NCBI GenBank assembly: GCA_027532905.1
Contig: JAPZUA010000001.1
Coordinates: 727,950 to 791,949 of the forward strand
Direction: 5' to 3'
Length of the DNA: 64,000 nucleotides
Source: Magnetospirillum sp.
Lineage (GTDB): Bacteria > Pseudomonadota > Alphaproteobacteria > CACIAM-22H2
In this document: positions 29,663-37,456 of the stretch, piece by piece
Layout: each line of letters starts with the position of its first letter
Numbering within the stretch: position 1 is the stretch's first letter
Made by a program: the position numbers and the translations under genes
Notes under the pieces: generated by a model
Seen by the model: only the letters and a program-made list of their open reading frames with translations
What the model was told of the DNA's origin: nothing
The model's database searches: none

Positions 29663-31180
29663 ATGAACCGTCTTGCCCCGCGCCTCGACCTGCGCCAGAC
29701 GCAGCAGCTCGTGATGACGCCGCAGCTGCAGCAGGCGATCAAGCTTCTGCAGCTCTCCAATCTGGAAGTCGCCCAATTCGTCGAAGAGGAGCTTGCGCAA
29801 AATCCGCTGCTCGAGCGCGACGAGCCGGGTGCCGAAAGCGGAGCCGCCGAAATCGTCGACCGCGGCGAAGCGCCCGATCTGGCGCGTGCCGACGCCGAAA
29901 CCTCGCTGCTCGATCCGGTGGCGGGTGCGGCCCAGTCGAACGAAGCCCCGCTCGACATCGACTACGACAACAATTTCAGCAAGGGTGCCGACGAGCCGCA
30001 GGGCGAAGGCGAGTTCCTCGGCGAATGGAAGGGGACCGGCGGGCGCTCGGATTTCGAGGATTCGGAATTCGGCCTCGAACAGACACTGGCACGCCCGGTT
30101 TCGCTGCGCGAACATCTGCTGGCGCAAGCGGGAGTCGATTTCGCCGAGCCCGTCGACCGCATCATCGCGGCCCGCCTCGTCGATCTCATCGACGATTGCG
30201 GCTACTTGACAGCGCCGCTCGGCGAGCTTGCTGCCAAGCTCGACATCGACGAGGCGGAGATCGAACGCGTGTTGAAGCGCTGCCAGCGCTTCGATCCGCC
30301 CGGCATCTTCGCGCGCAGCCTCAAAGAGTGCTTGGCCCTGCAATTGGCCGAGCGCAACCGTCTCGACCCGTGCATGGAAAAGCTGCTCGAAAATCTCGAT
30401 CTGCTGGCCAAGCGCGACGTCGCCACGCTGCAGCGTCTGTGCGCCTGCGACAACGAAGATCTGCAGGACATGGTGGCCGAGCTGCGCAGCCTCGACCCCA
30501 AGCCAGGGCTCGCCTTCGACCGGGCACTTGCAAGCCCGATCGTGCCCGACGTTTTGATGCGCCTGGCCGCCGACCGCAGCTGGATCATCGAGCTCAACCA
30601 GGAAACGCTGCCGCGCGTGCTTGTCAACACGCGCTATCACGCGCGCGTGCACGGGGCCGTGCGCACCAAGCAGGAAAAGGAATTCGTCGCCGAGCGGCTG
30701 CATGCGGCCAACTGGCTCGTCAAATCGCTGCACCAGCGCGCGCAGACGATTCTCAAAGTGTCGGTCGAGATCGTGCGCCAGCAGGACGGGTTCTTCCGCG
30801 GCGGCGTGCGCCATCTGAAGCCGCTCGTGCTGCGCGACATCGCGGCCGCCATCGACATGCACGAATCGACCGTGAGCCGGGTCACGACCAACAAGTTCAT
30901 CGCGACCCCGCACGGCATCTTCGAACTCAAATATTTTTTCACCTCGGCGATCCCGGCCTCGGGCGGGGGCGACGCGCATTCGGCCGAGGCCGTGCGCGAC
31001 CATATCCGCGGCCTGATCGATGCCGAGACCGCAACGGAGATCCTGTCCGACGACCGCATCGTCGAGCTGCTCAAAGCCAGCGGCATCGACATTGCAAGAC
31101 GTACGGTCGCCAAGTATCGCGAGGCGATGAACATCGCTTCGTCGGTCCAGCGCAGACGCGAAAAAGCGTCGGGTTTCTAG
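29663..31180 (+). CDS. rpoN: RNA polymerase sigma-54 factor
   Basis: Alternative sigma factor for nitrogen and other activator-dependent promoters. The 505-residue protein has the N-terminal glutamine-rich activator-interaction region (LDLRQTQQLVMTPQLQQAIK), an acidic region II (about 50-125), the core-binding and helix-turn-helix regions, and the RpoN box ARRTVAKYRE at 478-487. SD GGAGGG precedes the ATG at 29663. It sits between lptB and hpf-ptsN, the classical arrangement in which PtsN and HPF are functionally linked to sigma-54. Confidence 0.98.
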   Translation: MNRLAPRLDLRQTQQLVMTPQLQQAIKLLQLSNLEVAQFVEEELAQNPLLERDEPGAESGAAEIVDRGEAPDLARADAETSLLDPVAGAAQSNEAPLDIDYDNNFSKGADEPQGEGEFLGEWKGTGGRSDFEDSEFGLEQTLARPVSLREHLLAQAGVDFAEPVDRIIAARLVDLIDDCGYLTAPLGELAAKLDIDEAEIERVLKRCQRFDPPGIFARSLKECLALQLAERNRLDPCMEKLLENLDLLAKRDVATLQRLCACDNEDLQDMVAELRSLDPKPGLAFDRALASPIVPDVLMRLAADRSWIIELNQETLPRVLVNTRYHARVHGAVRTKQEKEFVAERLHAANWLVKSLHQRAQTILKVSVEIVRQQDGFFRGGVRHLKPLVLRDIAAAIDMHESTVSRVTTNKFIATPHGIFELKYFFTSAIPASGGGDAHSAEAVRDHIRGLIDAETATEILSDDRIVELLKASGIDIARRTVAKYREAMNIASSVQRRREKASGF

Positions 31181-31198
31181 TCGCTTAAGGGAAAACGC

Positions 31199-31312
31199 TT
31201 GACCCTTGCAGGACCCGGGCGCAGGCTCGGCCAAAGGGTGGAAAAAAATGCGCAACCATCGCGTCGCCCCCGACTTGACGAGCCTTGCAGCCGACTTGAC
31301 GAGCCTTGCAAT
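31199..31312. repeat. Tandem 21-bp repeat plus a degenerate copy upstream of hpf
   Basis: CGACTTGACGAGCCTTGCA occurs at 31271-31289 and again at 31292-31310, a 21-bp period. A shortened relative, CTTGACCCTTGCAG, lies at 31199-31212. Each copy holds a TTGAC element. The second copy supplies the -35 of a possible hpf promoter. Confidence 0.7.
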
Positions 31313-31325
31313 GGCCACCTATGTT
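31296..31325 (+). promoter_or_regulatory. Possible sigma-70 promoter for hpf-ptsN
   Basis: TTGACG (31296-31301), 18-bp spacer, TATGTT (31320-31325). The start of transcription near 31332 would leave about 80 nt before the hpf ATG. The -35 lies in the second copy of the tandem repeat. Confidence 0.45.
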
Positions 31326-31414
31326 CCCCGGCAATTGCGGAAAGAAGGGCCGGACGGCGCGGCCCGCAGCCCGTGTCTTTACGTCGCACACTCAACCGGA
31401 AAACGACCCCAATC

Positions 31415-32011
31415 ATGCAGTTGTCAGTAAGCGGCAAGCGCCTCGATGTCGGCGATTCGTTGCGCAACCATGTCGGCAAGATTCTCCAAGCGGCGGTCGA
31501 TCGCTATTTCGGCCGCGCCCTCGAAGGCAAGGTCGTGTTCGAACGCCAGCGCCATATCTTCCGCGCCGACATTTCGGTGCATGTGCGCCGCGGCATGACG
31601 CTGCAGAGCCACCACGAAGCAAGCGACCCCTATGCCGCCTTCGACGGTGCGGTCGAACGGCTCGACCATCGCCTGAAGCGCCACAAGGGCCGCATCAAGG
31701 ACCGCAAGCGCGGCAAGGGTGCGGACGCCGACGACGGCGTATTCGAAGCCGCCCGCTATGCCGTGATCGAAACGGAAGCCGAAACGCTCGACCAAGCGCA
31801 GCTCGCCGCCCCCATCGTTGCGGAAATGACGACCGACATCGGCACGCACAGCGTGGGCGAAGCGGTCGCACGCCTCGATCTCGGCCAGAAACCGGTGCTG
31901 ATGTTCCGCAACAGCGCCAACGGCCAATTCAACGTCGTCTATCGGCGCGCGGACGGAGCGATCGGTTGGATCGATCCGGGCGCGCAATCCGCCACCTCGG
32001 CCAAACGCTAG
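31415..32011 (+). CDS. hpf: Ribosome hibernation-promoting factor, long form
   Basis: Binds the 30S subunit and, in the long form, dimerises ribosomes into inactive 100S particles in stationary phase. The 198 residues comprise the N-terminal HPF/YfiA beta-alpha domain (QLSVSGKRLDVGDSLRNHVG, FERQRHIFRADISVHV). A basic/acidic linker (HKGRIKDRKRGKGADADDG) leads to the C-terminal dimerisation domain (KPVLMFRNSANGQFNVVYRR). ATG at 31415. ptsN follows after 10 bp. Confidence 0.96.
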   Translation: MQLSVSGKRLDVGDSLRNHVGKILQAAVDRYFGRALEGKVVFERQRHIFRADISVHVRRGMTLQSHHEASDPYAAFDGAVERLDHRLKRHKGRIKDRKRGKGADADDGVFEAARYAVIETEAETLDQAQLAAPIVAEMTTDIGTHSVGEAVARLDLGQKPVLMFRNSANGQFNVVYRRADGAIGWIDPGAQSATSAKR

Positions 32012-32021
32012 GCGCCCGCCA

Positions 32022-32495
32022 ATGCCCTCCATGGAACTCACCGAATTTCTCGCCCCCGAAGCGGTCCTCGCCTCGGTTCGCGCCACCAACAAAAAGCAGG
32101 TGCTGCACGAGATTGCGCGCAAGGCGGCCGAGCTTTCCTCGGTCGAAGAACGCCTGATCCTCGACGTTGTGCTCGAGCGCGAACGGCTCGGCACCACGGG
32201 CGTGGGCAACGGCATCGCGATCCCGCACGGCAAGCTTGCGGGCTTGAAGCGCCTCTACGGCGTGTTCGCGCGCCTGGAAAAGCCGGTCGATTTCGAAGCG
32301 ATCGACGAGCAGCCGGTCGATCTCATTTTCATGCTGCTCGCACCCGAGGGTGCGGGTGCGGACCATCTGAAGGCGCTCGCCCGCGTCTCGCGGCTGCTGC
32401 GCGACCGGCGCATGTGCGAAAAACTGCGCGGCTCGGACCGCGCCGACGCGCTCTACGCGCTTTTGACCGAACACGCTGCCAGCCACGCGGCCTGA
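32022..32495 (+). CDS. ptsN: PTS IIA-like nitrogen regulatory protein PtsN
   Basis: EIIA-Ntr of the regulatory PTS, accepting phosphate from PtsO/NPr. The 157-residue protein has the phosphorylated His69 in GNGIAIPHGK, the expected ERERLGTTGVG segment before it, and the C-terminal LARVSRLLRDRRMCEKLRG. It is the last gene of the rpoN-hpf-ptsN block; its stop lies inside a duplicated hairpin sequence. Confidence 0.97.
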   Translation: MPSMELTEFLAPEAVLASVRATNKKQVLHEIARKAAELSSVEERLILDVVLERERLGTTGVGNGIAIPHGKLAGLKRLYGVFARLEKPVDFEAIDEQPVDLIFMLLAPEGAGADHLKALARVSRLLRDRRMCEKLRGSDRADALYALLTEHAASHAA

Positions 32496-32531
32496 CGGCC
32501 GCTGGGGCCAGTCACGCGGCCTGACGGCCGC
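32484..32531. repeat. Duplicated hairpin at the ptsN stop
   Basis: CACGCGGCCTGACGGCCGC occurs at 32484-32502 and 32513-32531. Each copy folds as GCGGCC-TGAC-GGCCGC. The ptsN stop TGA is the loop of the first copy. The pair lies between the convergent ptsN and DUF1150 genes and may end transcription from both sides, although no T-tract follows. Confidence 0.6.
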
Positions 32532-32546
32532 GCGCCGAACCAACAC

Positions 32547-32783
32547 TTACATTGCGTCGCGCGGCTCGAGTTCGTGCTGGCGAATGGCGGCAAACGCCAG
32601 ATCGCGGTCGGGGGCTGTGCCGATGCGCTCGCCGTCGGCGGCAAAAATCGCATAGATCGGGCGCGGAGCTGATTCGCCGGGCAACGTCTCGACAAGGCGC
32701 CGCACATAGGCGACACCCTGCACACCCAATGCGGCAAAAGCTTCGGCCGACATGGGTTCGGAACCGGCGGTGGATTGGTTCAT
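32547..32783 (-). CDS. DUF1150 family protein
   Basis: A 78-residue acidic protein with ALGVQGVAYVRRLVETLPGE followed by YAIFAADGERIGTAPDRDLA and AAIRQHELEP, the pattern of DUF1150. This family is found almost only in alphaproteobacteria next to Hsp20 genes, as here, where a single base separates it from the hsp20 stop. It is therefore almost certainly expressed with the small heat-shock protein. Its molecular role is unknown. Confidence 0.88.
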   Translation of the reverse strand: MNQSTAGSEPMSAEAFAALGVQGVAYVRRLVETLPGESAPRPIYAIFAADGERIGTAPDRDLAFAAIRQHELEPRDAM

Positions 32784-32784
32784 A

Positions 32785-33282
32785 TCAACGCTCCTTGCTC
32801 GCGGCTGGGGTTGCCGCTTGGTCGTCGAGGCGGGCTGCGCCCACGTCGATCGTCTTGTTCTTCGCGGCGTTGGCACCGCTGCGAATGGGGATCGAGCGCG
32901 CTTTGGGCTCGGCCAAGGGGCGCATCAGGTCGATGTGCAAGAGGCCATTGTCGAGCGTGGAGCCCGTCACTTCGATGCCGTCGGCAAGCACGAAACTGCG
33001 CTGGAATTGGCGGGCGGCGATGCCGCGATGGATATAGACGCGGCCCTGCTCGTCGGTCTGCTTGCCGCGGATCGCAAGCTGGTTGTTCTCGACCGTGATC
33101 GACAGATCGTCGAGCCCGAAGCCGGCGACGGCGAGCGTGATGCGCAGACCGTTTTCGCCGATCTGCTCGATATTGTAGGGCGGATAGCCTTCGGCCGCAT
33201 GTTTGGCAATGCGGTCGATCGTGCGCTCGAATTCGTCGAATCCAAGCAGCAGCGGATTGTTGAACAGCGACAAACGCGTCAT
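32785..33282 (-). CDS. Small heat-shock protein, Hsp20/IbpA family
   Basis: ATP-independent chaperone that holds unfolding proteins. The 165-residue protein has the IbpA-type N-terminus (LLLGFDEFERTIDRIAKHAA, then YPPYNIEQIGENGLRITLAV). The alpha-crystallin domain continues (AGFGLDDLSITVENNQLAIR) and a tail follows with PIRS in place of a strict I-x-I motif. The ATG at 33282 is preceded by GGGAGGG. The leader contains a ROSE-like thermometer and an RpoH-like promoter. Genes order hsp20-DUF1150, minus strand. Confidence 0.95.
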   Translation of the reverse strand: MTRLSLFNNPLLLGFDEFERTIDRIAKHAAEGYPPYNIEQIGENGLRITLAVAGFGLDDLSITVENNQLAIRGKQTDEQGRVYIHRGIAARQFQRSFVLADGIEVTGSTLDNGLLHIDLMRPLAEPKARSIPIRSGANAAKNKTIDVGAARLDDQAATPAASKER

Positions 33283-33286
33283 CGGC

Positions 33287-33331
33287 GGCACCCTCCCAAC
33301 GAGCAATGCCAAGTTACGGTCGGCGCCGACC
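33287..33331 (-). promoter_or_regulatory. ROSE-like RNA thermometer in the hsp20 leader
   Basis: On the minus-strand RNA, GGCAUUGCUC pairs with GAGGGUGCC across a GUUGG loop. The pairs are G-C, G-C, C-G, A-U, U-G, U-G, then a single bulged G, then C-G, U-A, C-G. This occludes the Shine-Dalgarno GGAGG, nine bases before the ATG. A U-U-G-C-U segment facing the SD with a bulged G is the known core of ROSE elements of rhizobial hsp20 genes. A second palindrome GGTCGGCGCCGACC (33318-33331) gives the upstream hairpin such elements usually have. Confidence 0.7.
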
Positions 33332-33362
33332 CCTGAAGCACGGGCATCGACGCCTTGCAATC

Positions 33363-33392
33363 AATATGGCAAGCGCACGCGCCCTCATCAAG
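33363..33392 (-). promoter_or_regulatory. RpoH (sigma-32)-like promoter for hsp20
   Basis: Minus strand: CTTGAT (33392-33387), a 17-bp spacer and CCATATT (33369-33363). This fits the alphaproteobacterial sigma-32 pattern (CTTGAA, 16-17 bp, CYTATNT). Transcription near 33356 gives a leader of about 74 nt that contains the thermometer hairpins. Confidence 0.6.
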
Positions 33393-33414
33393 AGGGGGCG
33401 CTTCAGCTGCCCGG

Positions 33415-33837
33415 TCAGGTGCCCGGGCGGCGCGAATATTTGGCCGAACGCGGCGCCATTCGGCCGGGGGCGGGCTTGGTCGCCGGGACCGGTGCAGCAC
33501 CCGGTTTTTTGCCCAGGTGATTTACAGTCCGGTTCCGCGCGACATTGTCGGCGGCGGCAAAAAAGCGCTGCGTGGCGGCAGTCGACGGTACCGGCGCGCC
33601 GTCGCGGACCGCGCGCACGCGATCAAGCTCGGCCTCCATCTGGAAGTCGGCGCCGCCGGCCATGCGCTCGAGCTGTTTGGCCGCCCCTTCGAGATTGACG
33701 ACCATTTGTTCGAGTTCGAGCCGGTGTGCGCGCATCAGATCGTCGCGCTTGAGGGTATGGCGAAACCCTGCCGCACGCTGGCGGAAGCGTTTGGCCTTGG
33801 CCAGATACATGTCGGCTTTGGGGTCGGGGCTTTTCAT
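33415..33837 (-). CDS. Hypothetical basic helical protein
   Basis: A 140-residue protein I do not recognise. Residues about 5-80 are strongly helical and charged (DMYLAKAKRFRQRAAGFRHT, EQMVVNLEGAAKQLERMAGG), suggesting a coiled coil. The C-terminal 45 residues are basic and proline/alanine-rich. I chose the ATG at 33837 because AGGAAG lies directly upstream; an in-frame start further upstream would give a slightly longer N-terminus. It lies between a Spy-like gene and the hsp20 leader, all on the minus strand. The opposite frames are less protein-like. Confidence 0.6.
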   Translation of the reverse strand: MKSPDPKADMYLAKAKRFRQRAAGFRHTLKRDDLMRAHRLELEQMVVNLEGAAKQLERMAGGADFQMEAELDRVRAVRDGAPVPSTAATQRFFAAADNVARNRTVNHLGKKPGAAPVPATKPAPGRMAPRSAKYSRRPGT

Positions 33838-33915
33838 CTTCCTGGAGTTCGACTCGAGACCCCAAAAAGTATACGCCCCGACCCCGACAAGCAAATGCAG
33901 GCCCGGTCGCCGCCT

Positions 33916-34401
33916 CTACCGCATGCCGTGCCCGTGGCCGCGCCCGCGATGCTCGAACGTTTCGGCAAGGGCGGCTTTCTGCTGGTCGTTGAGGGCCAGT
34001 TGCAGCCGCTCGAGGGCCGGGCGGATCGTCTTCATCCCCTCAAGCATGGCAGCCATGACGGTTTCGCGGCGCGCCAGGCTTGCCGCCGCGTCGTTGGCCG
34101 GAGCGGCCGCCGTCGGGGTAGCGCACAGGCGCTTAATGGGCTCGGCCGCCGCACGCGCGTCGCGCGCGAACGCGTCCCACGCCGCACGCTGCTCGGATGT
34201 CGGCTTCACCTTGGCTTCCGTATAGGAAAGGCGGCTGGCGAGCCGCGCATCCCCGTCGCGGCACATGCGGTCGAGCATGCCTTGCGACCGGTCCGACATG
34301 TGGTCGGGGCGGCGATCGTGCTCGCGTGCGGGACGGTCCTGGGCGAGGGCCGCACCGGCGACAAGCGACAAAGCGAGGGCTGCAACGATGCGAGTCTTCA
34401 T
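33916..34401 (-). CDS. Spy/CpxP-family periplasmic protein (LTXXQ motif)
   Basis: A 161-residue exported protein: signal peptide (TRIVAALALSLVAGAALA), then a His/Arg/Asp-rich segment and helical hairpins. Two LTXXQ-like motifs are present, VKPTSEQRAAWDAF and LQLALNDQQKAALAETFE. The tail is HRGRGHGHGMR, possibly metal-binding. Family members are periplasmic chaperones or metal-stress sensors controlled by two-component systems. It is divergent from the response-regulator gene, with an inverted repeat between them, which suggests that this system controls it. Confidence 0.8.
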   Translation of the reverse strand: MKTRIVAALALSLVAGAALAQDRPAREHDRRPDHMSDRSQGMLDRMCRDGDARLASRLSYTEAKVKPTSEQRAAWDAFARDARAAAEPIKRLCATPTAAAPANDAAASLARRETVMAAMLEGMKTIRPALERLQLALNDQQKAALAETFEHRGRGHGHGMR

Positions 34402-34491
34402 GGGGGAAATCTCCTGGTTGGATCGTGTCGGGTTTCGACGCGATCCTTGTCGCAGAGATGCGCGCTGCGGCGATGACTGTGGCGTTTCATC

Positions 34492-34510
34492 GTGTAACCC
34501 GGCGTTACAC
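34492..34510. promoter_or_regulatory. Inverted repeat between Spy-like gene and response regulator
   Basis: GTGTAAC, 5 bp, GTTACAC: a perfect 7-bp dyad whose half-sites are about 12 bp apart centre to centre, close to the 10-11 bp spacing used by OmpR-family dimers. It lies in the 157-bp divergent region (34402-34558). I infer that it is the operator of the adjacent response regulator. Confidence 0.55.
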
Positions 34511-34558
34511 CGCAGGCCGTAGGCGGCACGCCTCGACGCGGCTAGACTTATACCCGTC

Positions 34559-35278
34559 ATGAACATGCGCACCGCCCATATTCTGATCGTCGACGACGAC
34601 CGCGAGATAAGACGCCTCATCGTGCGGCTGCTGACCGAGAACGGCCTGCGCGCCACGGCCGTCGGCGATGCGCGCGAAGCCGACGCCGCCCTCGCGGCCG
34701 GGCGCTTCGATCTCGTGGTGCTCGATTTGATGCTGCCCGGCGAAGACGGGCTTTCGATCGCGCGCCGCATGCGCGCAACAAGCGACGTGCCGATCCTGAT
34801 GCTGACCGCGCGCGGCGGCGAGATCGACCGCATCGTCGGGCTCGAGATGGGTGCGGACGACTATCTCGCCAAACCTTTCAGCCCGCGCGAGCTGGTGGCG
34901 CGCATCCGCGCCATTCTGCGCCGCACGGGCGAGCGCAGCGACGAAGCGCCCAAGACGCGCAGCTTCCGCTTTGCGGGCTGGCGCGTGGACGCCGCACGCC
35001 GCGAACTGCACCGGCCCGACGGGGCGCTCGTGCCCACGACAGACGCCGAATTCGATCTCCTGTGGGCCTTTCTCGAGCGCCCGCAACGCGTGCTGAGCCG
35101 CGAGCAGCTGCTCGATCTGGCGCGCGGGCGAGCCGCGCAATTGTTCGACCGTTCGATCGACGTGGCCGTGATGCGCCTGCGCCGCAAGATCGAACCCGAT
35201 CCGACCAAACCCGAAATCATCCGCACCGTGCGCAACGGCGGCTACATGTTCGCCGCCGACGTCGAGGCAGGCACGTGA
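34559..35278 (+). CDS. OmpR-family response regulator
   Basis: A 239-residue two-domain regulator. The receiver domain (LIVDDDREIRRL, phospho-acceptor Asp56 in LVVLDLMLPG, then KPFSPREL) is followed by a winged-helix DNA-binding domain. The latter shows SREQLLDLARGRAAQLFDRS and DVAVMRLRRKIEPDPTKPEI, then RTVRNGGYMFAADVE. No Shine-Dalgarno is visible before 34559 and a TATA-like stretch lies just upstream, so the mRNA may have little or no leader. It overlaps the kinase start as GTGA. Confidence 0.96.
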   Translation: MNMRTAHILIVDDDREIRRLIVRLLTENGLRATAVGDAREADAALAAGRFDLVVLDLMLPGEDGLSIARRMRATSDVPILMLTARGGEIDRIVGLEMGADDYLAKPFSPRELVARIRAILRRTGERSDEAPKTRSFRFAGWRVDAARRELHRPDGALVPTTDAEFDLLWAFLERPQRVLSREQLLDLARGRAAQLFDRSIDVAVMRLRRKIEPDPTKPEIIRTVRNGGYMFAADVEAGT

Positions 35279-36699
35279 AACGCATCGCTTGGCTCGACGG
35301 CATTGCCGCGCGCATTGCGGCCGTCTCGATCCTCGGGCTGGTGCTGGCGCAATTGGCCGCCGTGGGCGTCGCCTTGCTGCTGCGGCCGCACGAGTTGCAG
35401 GTGTTCCAGGCACGCTGGCTCGTCGATACGACGTCGGACGTGGCGCGCGAGGTCTTCACGCGCCCGCCGGGCGAGCGCGCGCGCGCCTTGCGCGAGCGCC
35501 CCGAGGTCGCACATTTGTCGTTCGCGTTGCAACCGACCTTCGAGACCGACGCCGAACCGCGCCGGCCGCGCGGGCCGGGTGGGCGCCTGCAGCGCGGCAT
35601 CGCCGAGCGGCTGCCGCCGGGCTACCGGGTCGAGGTGGATCTCGTCGCCTTCGCACCGGGCCGCGCGTGGAACGCGCCCGACCGCTATATCCGCCGCGTG
35701 CCCGACGAAGCGTCCGTCTGGAACGAAGGGACCGGCGGCGTGGTGCCCGGCAGTTTCGTGCTCGCCGTACGCGGCCCCGACGGCACCTGGCTCGTCGTGC
35801 GCCCGAAAGAAGCGCAGATCGGCTGGGGCTGGATCGTGTTCGCGGCATGGCTTGCCGCAACCGCCGCAGCGGGCGCTTTTGCCGCGTGGTGGGCCGCACA
35901 CCGGCTCGTGCGCCCGCTTGCAGCCCTCGCGCGCGAAGCCGCCCGCGCCGGTGCGGGCCTCGCCCCGCTTACGCAAGCCGCCAAAGACGCGCCGCGCGAA
36001 GTGCGCACGATCGGCGAAGCCTTGGCGCGCATGCGCGGCCAGCTCGTGCGCCATGTCGAAGACCGCACGCAGCTGCTTGCCGCCGTGAGCCACGATCTGC
36101 GCACGCCGCTCACAAGACTGCGCTTGCGAGCCGAGGGAATCGGCGACGAGTCCGAGCGCGCCAAAGCGCTCGGAGATCTCGAAGAGATGGAGCGCATGAT
36201 CGGCGAGACGCTCGCATTCGCGCGCGCCGACGCGCTCGAAGCGGCGCCCGAGCGTTTCGATCTTGCGGCCCTCGTGCAGACGCTCGTGGACGAGCGCATC
36301 GACATGGACCGGCCGGTCGAATACGAGGGCCCGGCGAGCCTCGTCATCGAAGGCCGCGCGGGTGCCCTCAAACGCGCACTCGCCAATCTCATCGACAACG
36401 CGCTCGCCTATGCCGGGCCGGCGCGCGTACGGCTCGGCGTCGAGGCCGACGCGATCGCCGTCGTCGTCAGCGACGACGGACCCGGCATTCCCGCCGACCG
36501 GCTCGAAGACGTGTTCCGCCCCTTCGTGCGGCTCGAAGCCTCGCGCTCGCGCGAAACCGGCGGGGCGGGCTTGGGGCTTGCGGTCGCGCGCGACGTCGCC
36601 CGCGCGCATGGCGGCGACGTAACGCTCGCCAATCGCAGGCCCAAAGGCCTCGAGGCGCGCCTCACGCTGCCGAAAATCGCCGGACCGAAAATCGCTTGA
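35275..36699 (+). CDS. Sensor histidine kinase
   Basis: A 474-residue membrane kinase partnered with the preceding regulator. Two membrane spans (about 15-36 and 185-207) frame a periplasmic sensor domain of about 145 residues. A HAMP segment follows, then the HisKA box AVSHDLRTPLTRLRLRAEG with His273. The ATPase N box is LANLIDNALAYAG and the G boxes are VSDDGPGIPADRLEDVF and GGAGLGLAVARDVARAHGG. The GTG start at 35275 overlaps the regulator stop. The layout resembles RstB/EnvZ-like kinases; the signal is unknown, but the divergent Spy-like gene suggests envelope or metal stress. Confidence 0.95.
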   Translation: MKRIAWLDGIAARIAAVSILGLVLAQLAAVGVALLLRPHELQVFQARWLVDTTSDVAREVFTRPPGERARALRERPEVAHLSFALQPTFETDAEPRRPRGPGGRLQRGIAERLPPGYRVEVDLVAFAPGRAWNAPDRYIRRVPDEASVWNEGTGGVVPGSFVLAVRGPDGTWLVVRPKEAQIGWGWIVFAAWLAATAAAGAFAAWWAAHRLVRPLAALAREAARAGAGLAPLTQAAKDAPREVRTIGEALARMRGQLVRHVEDRTQLLAAVSHDLRTPLTRLRLRAEGIGDESERAKALGDLEEMERMIGETLAFARADALEAAPERFDLAALVQTLVDERIDMDRPVEYEGPASLVIEGRAGALKRALANLIDNALAYAGPARVRLGVEADAIAVVVSDDGPGIPADRLEDVFRPFVRLEASRSRETGGAGLGLAVARDVARAHGGDVTLANRRPKGLEARLTLPKIAGPKIA

Positions 36700-36730
36700 G
36701 GTAGGCGGCCGTTCGTCGTACGCGGGAACG

Positions 36731-37456
36731 ATGGCAAAAGCGCTCGATGCGATCGACGTCGCGGTCCTGGCCGGCGGGCTCGGTACAAGGCTTGCCGCGA
36801 CCGTGCCCGGCCTGCCCAAAGCGCTCGCACCCGTGGCGGCGCGCCCCTTCGTCGAACATCTGCTCGATTGGCTCGGCGCCCAAGGGGCGCGGCGCATCGT
36901 GTTGCTGCTCGGCCATCGCGCCGAACAGCTCGAAGCGCATCTGGCCGACCATCCGCGCGCGGGCATCGCGTTCGAGACCAGCATCGAACCGCAGCCGCTC
37001 GGCACCGGCGGCGCGATCGGCTTTGCGCGCGCGAAGCTGCGCAGCGATCCCATCCTCGTCGTGAACGGCGACACGTTCGTGGACGCGGATCTTGCGCCGA
37101 TGCTTGCCGCCCATCGAAGAAGCGGATCGCCTGCAACCTTGCTGGCGGTCGAAGTCGCCGACGCAGCACGCTACGGCCGCCTCGACATCGCCGACGGCAG
37201 GCTCCGGGCCTTCGTCGAAAAAGACGCAAGCTTCGCCGGTCCCGCCGCGATCAATGCCGGCGTGTATCTGCTGTCGCAAGCTTTGCTCGCCCGCATCGCC
37301 GCCCAAGGGCCGGGCTCGCTCGAGCGCGACGTTTTTGCGGCCCTTGCGCCGGGCACACTCGGCGTGCATCTCGACCGTGCGGCGCGCTTCGTCGATATCG
37401 GCACGCCCGAAAGCTGGCAGTCGGCCGCATCCATCGTTGCGAAAGAAACGCCGTGA
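36731..37456 (+). CDS. Sugar-phosphate nucleotidyltransferase
   Basis: A 241-residue GT-A-fold enzyme that forms NDP-sugars. The signature VAVLAGGLGTRLAATVPGLP with KALAPVAARPFVEHLLDWL is at the N-terminus; PLGTGGAIGFARA and VVNGDTFVDADL (metal-binding Asp) follow. It is closest in character to HddC/MurU-type enzymes that act on heptose-1-phosphate or MurNAc-1-phosphate. This would fit the heptosyltransferase-like GT elsewhere in the window, but the substrate is inferred only. The next gene starts with a GTGA overlap. Confidence 0.85.
   Translation: MAKALDAIDVAVLAGGLGTRLAATVPGLPKALAPVAARPFVEHLLDWLGAQGARRIVLLLGHRAEQLEAHLADHPRAGIAFETSIEPQPLGTGGAIGFARAKLRSDPILVVNGDTFVDADLAPMLAAHRRSGSPATLLAVEVADAARYGRLDIADGRLRAFVEKDASFAGPAAINAGVYLLSQALLARIAAQGPGSLERDVFAALAPGTLGVHLDRAARFVDIGTPESWQSAASIVAKETP

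Noticed and set aside
31271-31310. Possible sigma-54 site upstream of hpf
   Set aside because: The -12-like TTGCA is present but the -24 GG is missing when the spacing is set correctly.
33355-34476. Plus-strand open frame across the hypothetical and Spy-like genes
   Set aside because: Antisense to the Spy-like gene, whose signal peptide and LTXXQ motifs are clear, and without protein-like features of its own.
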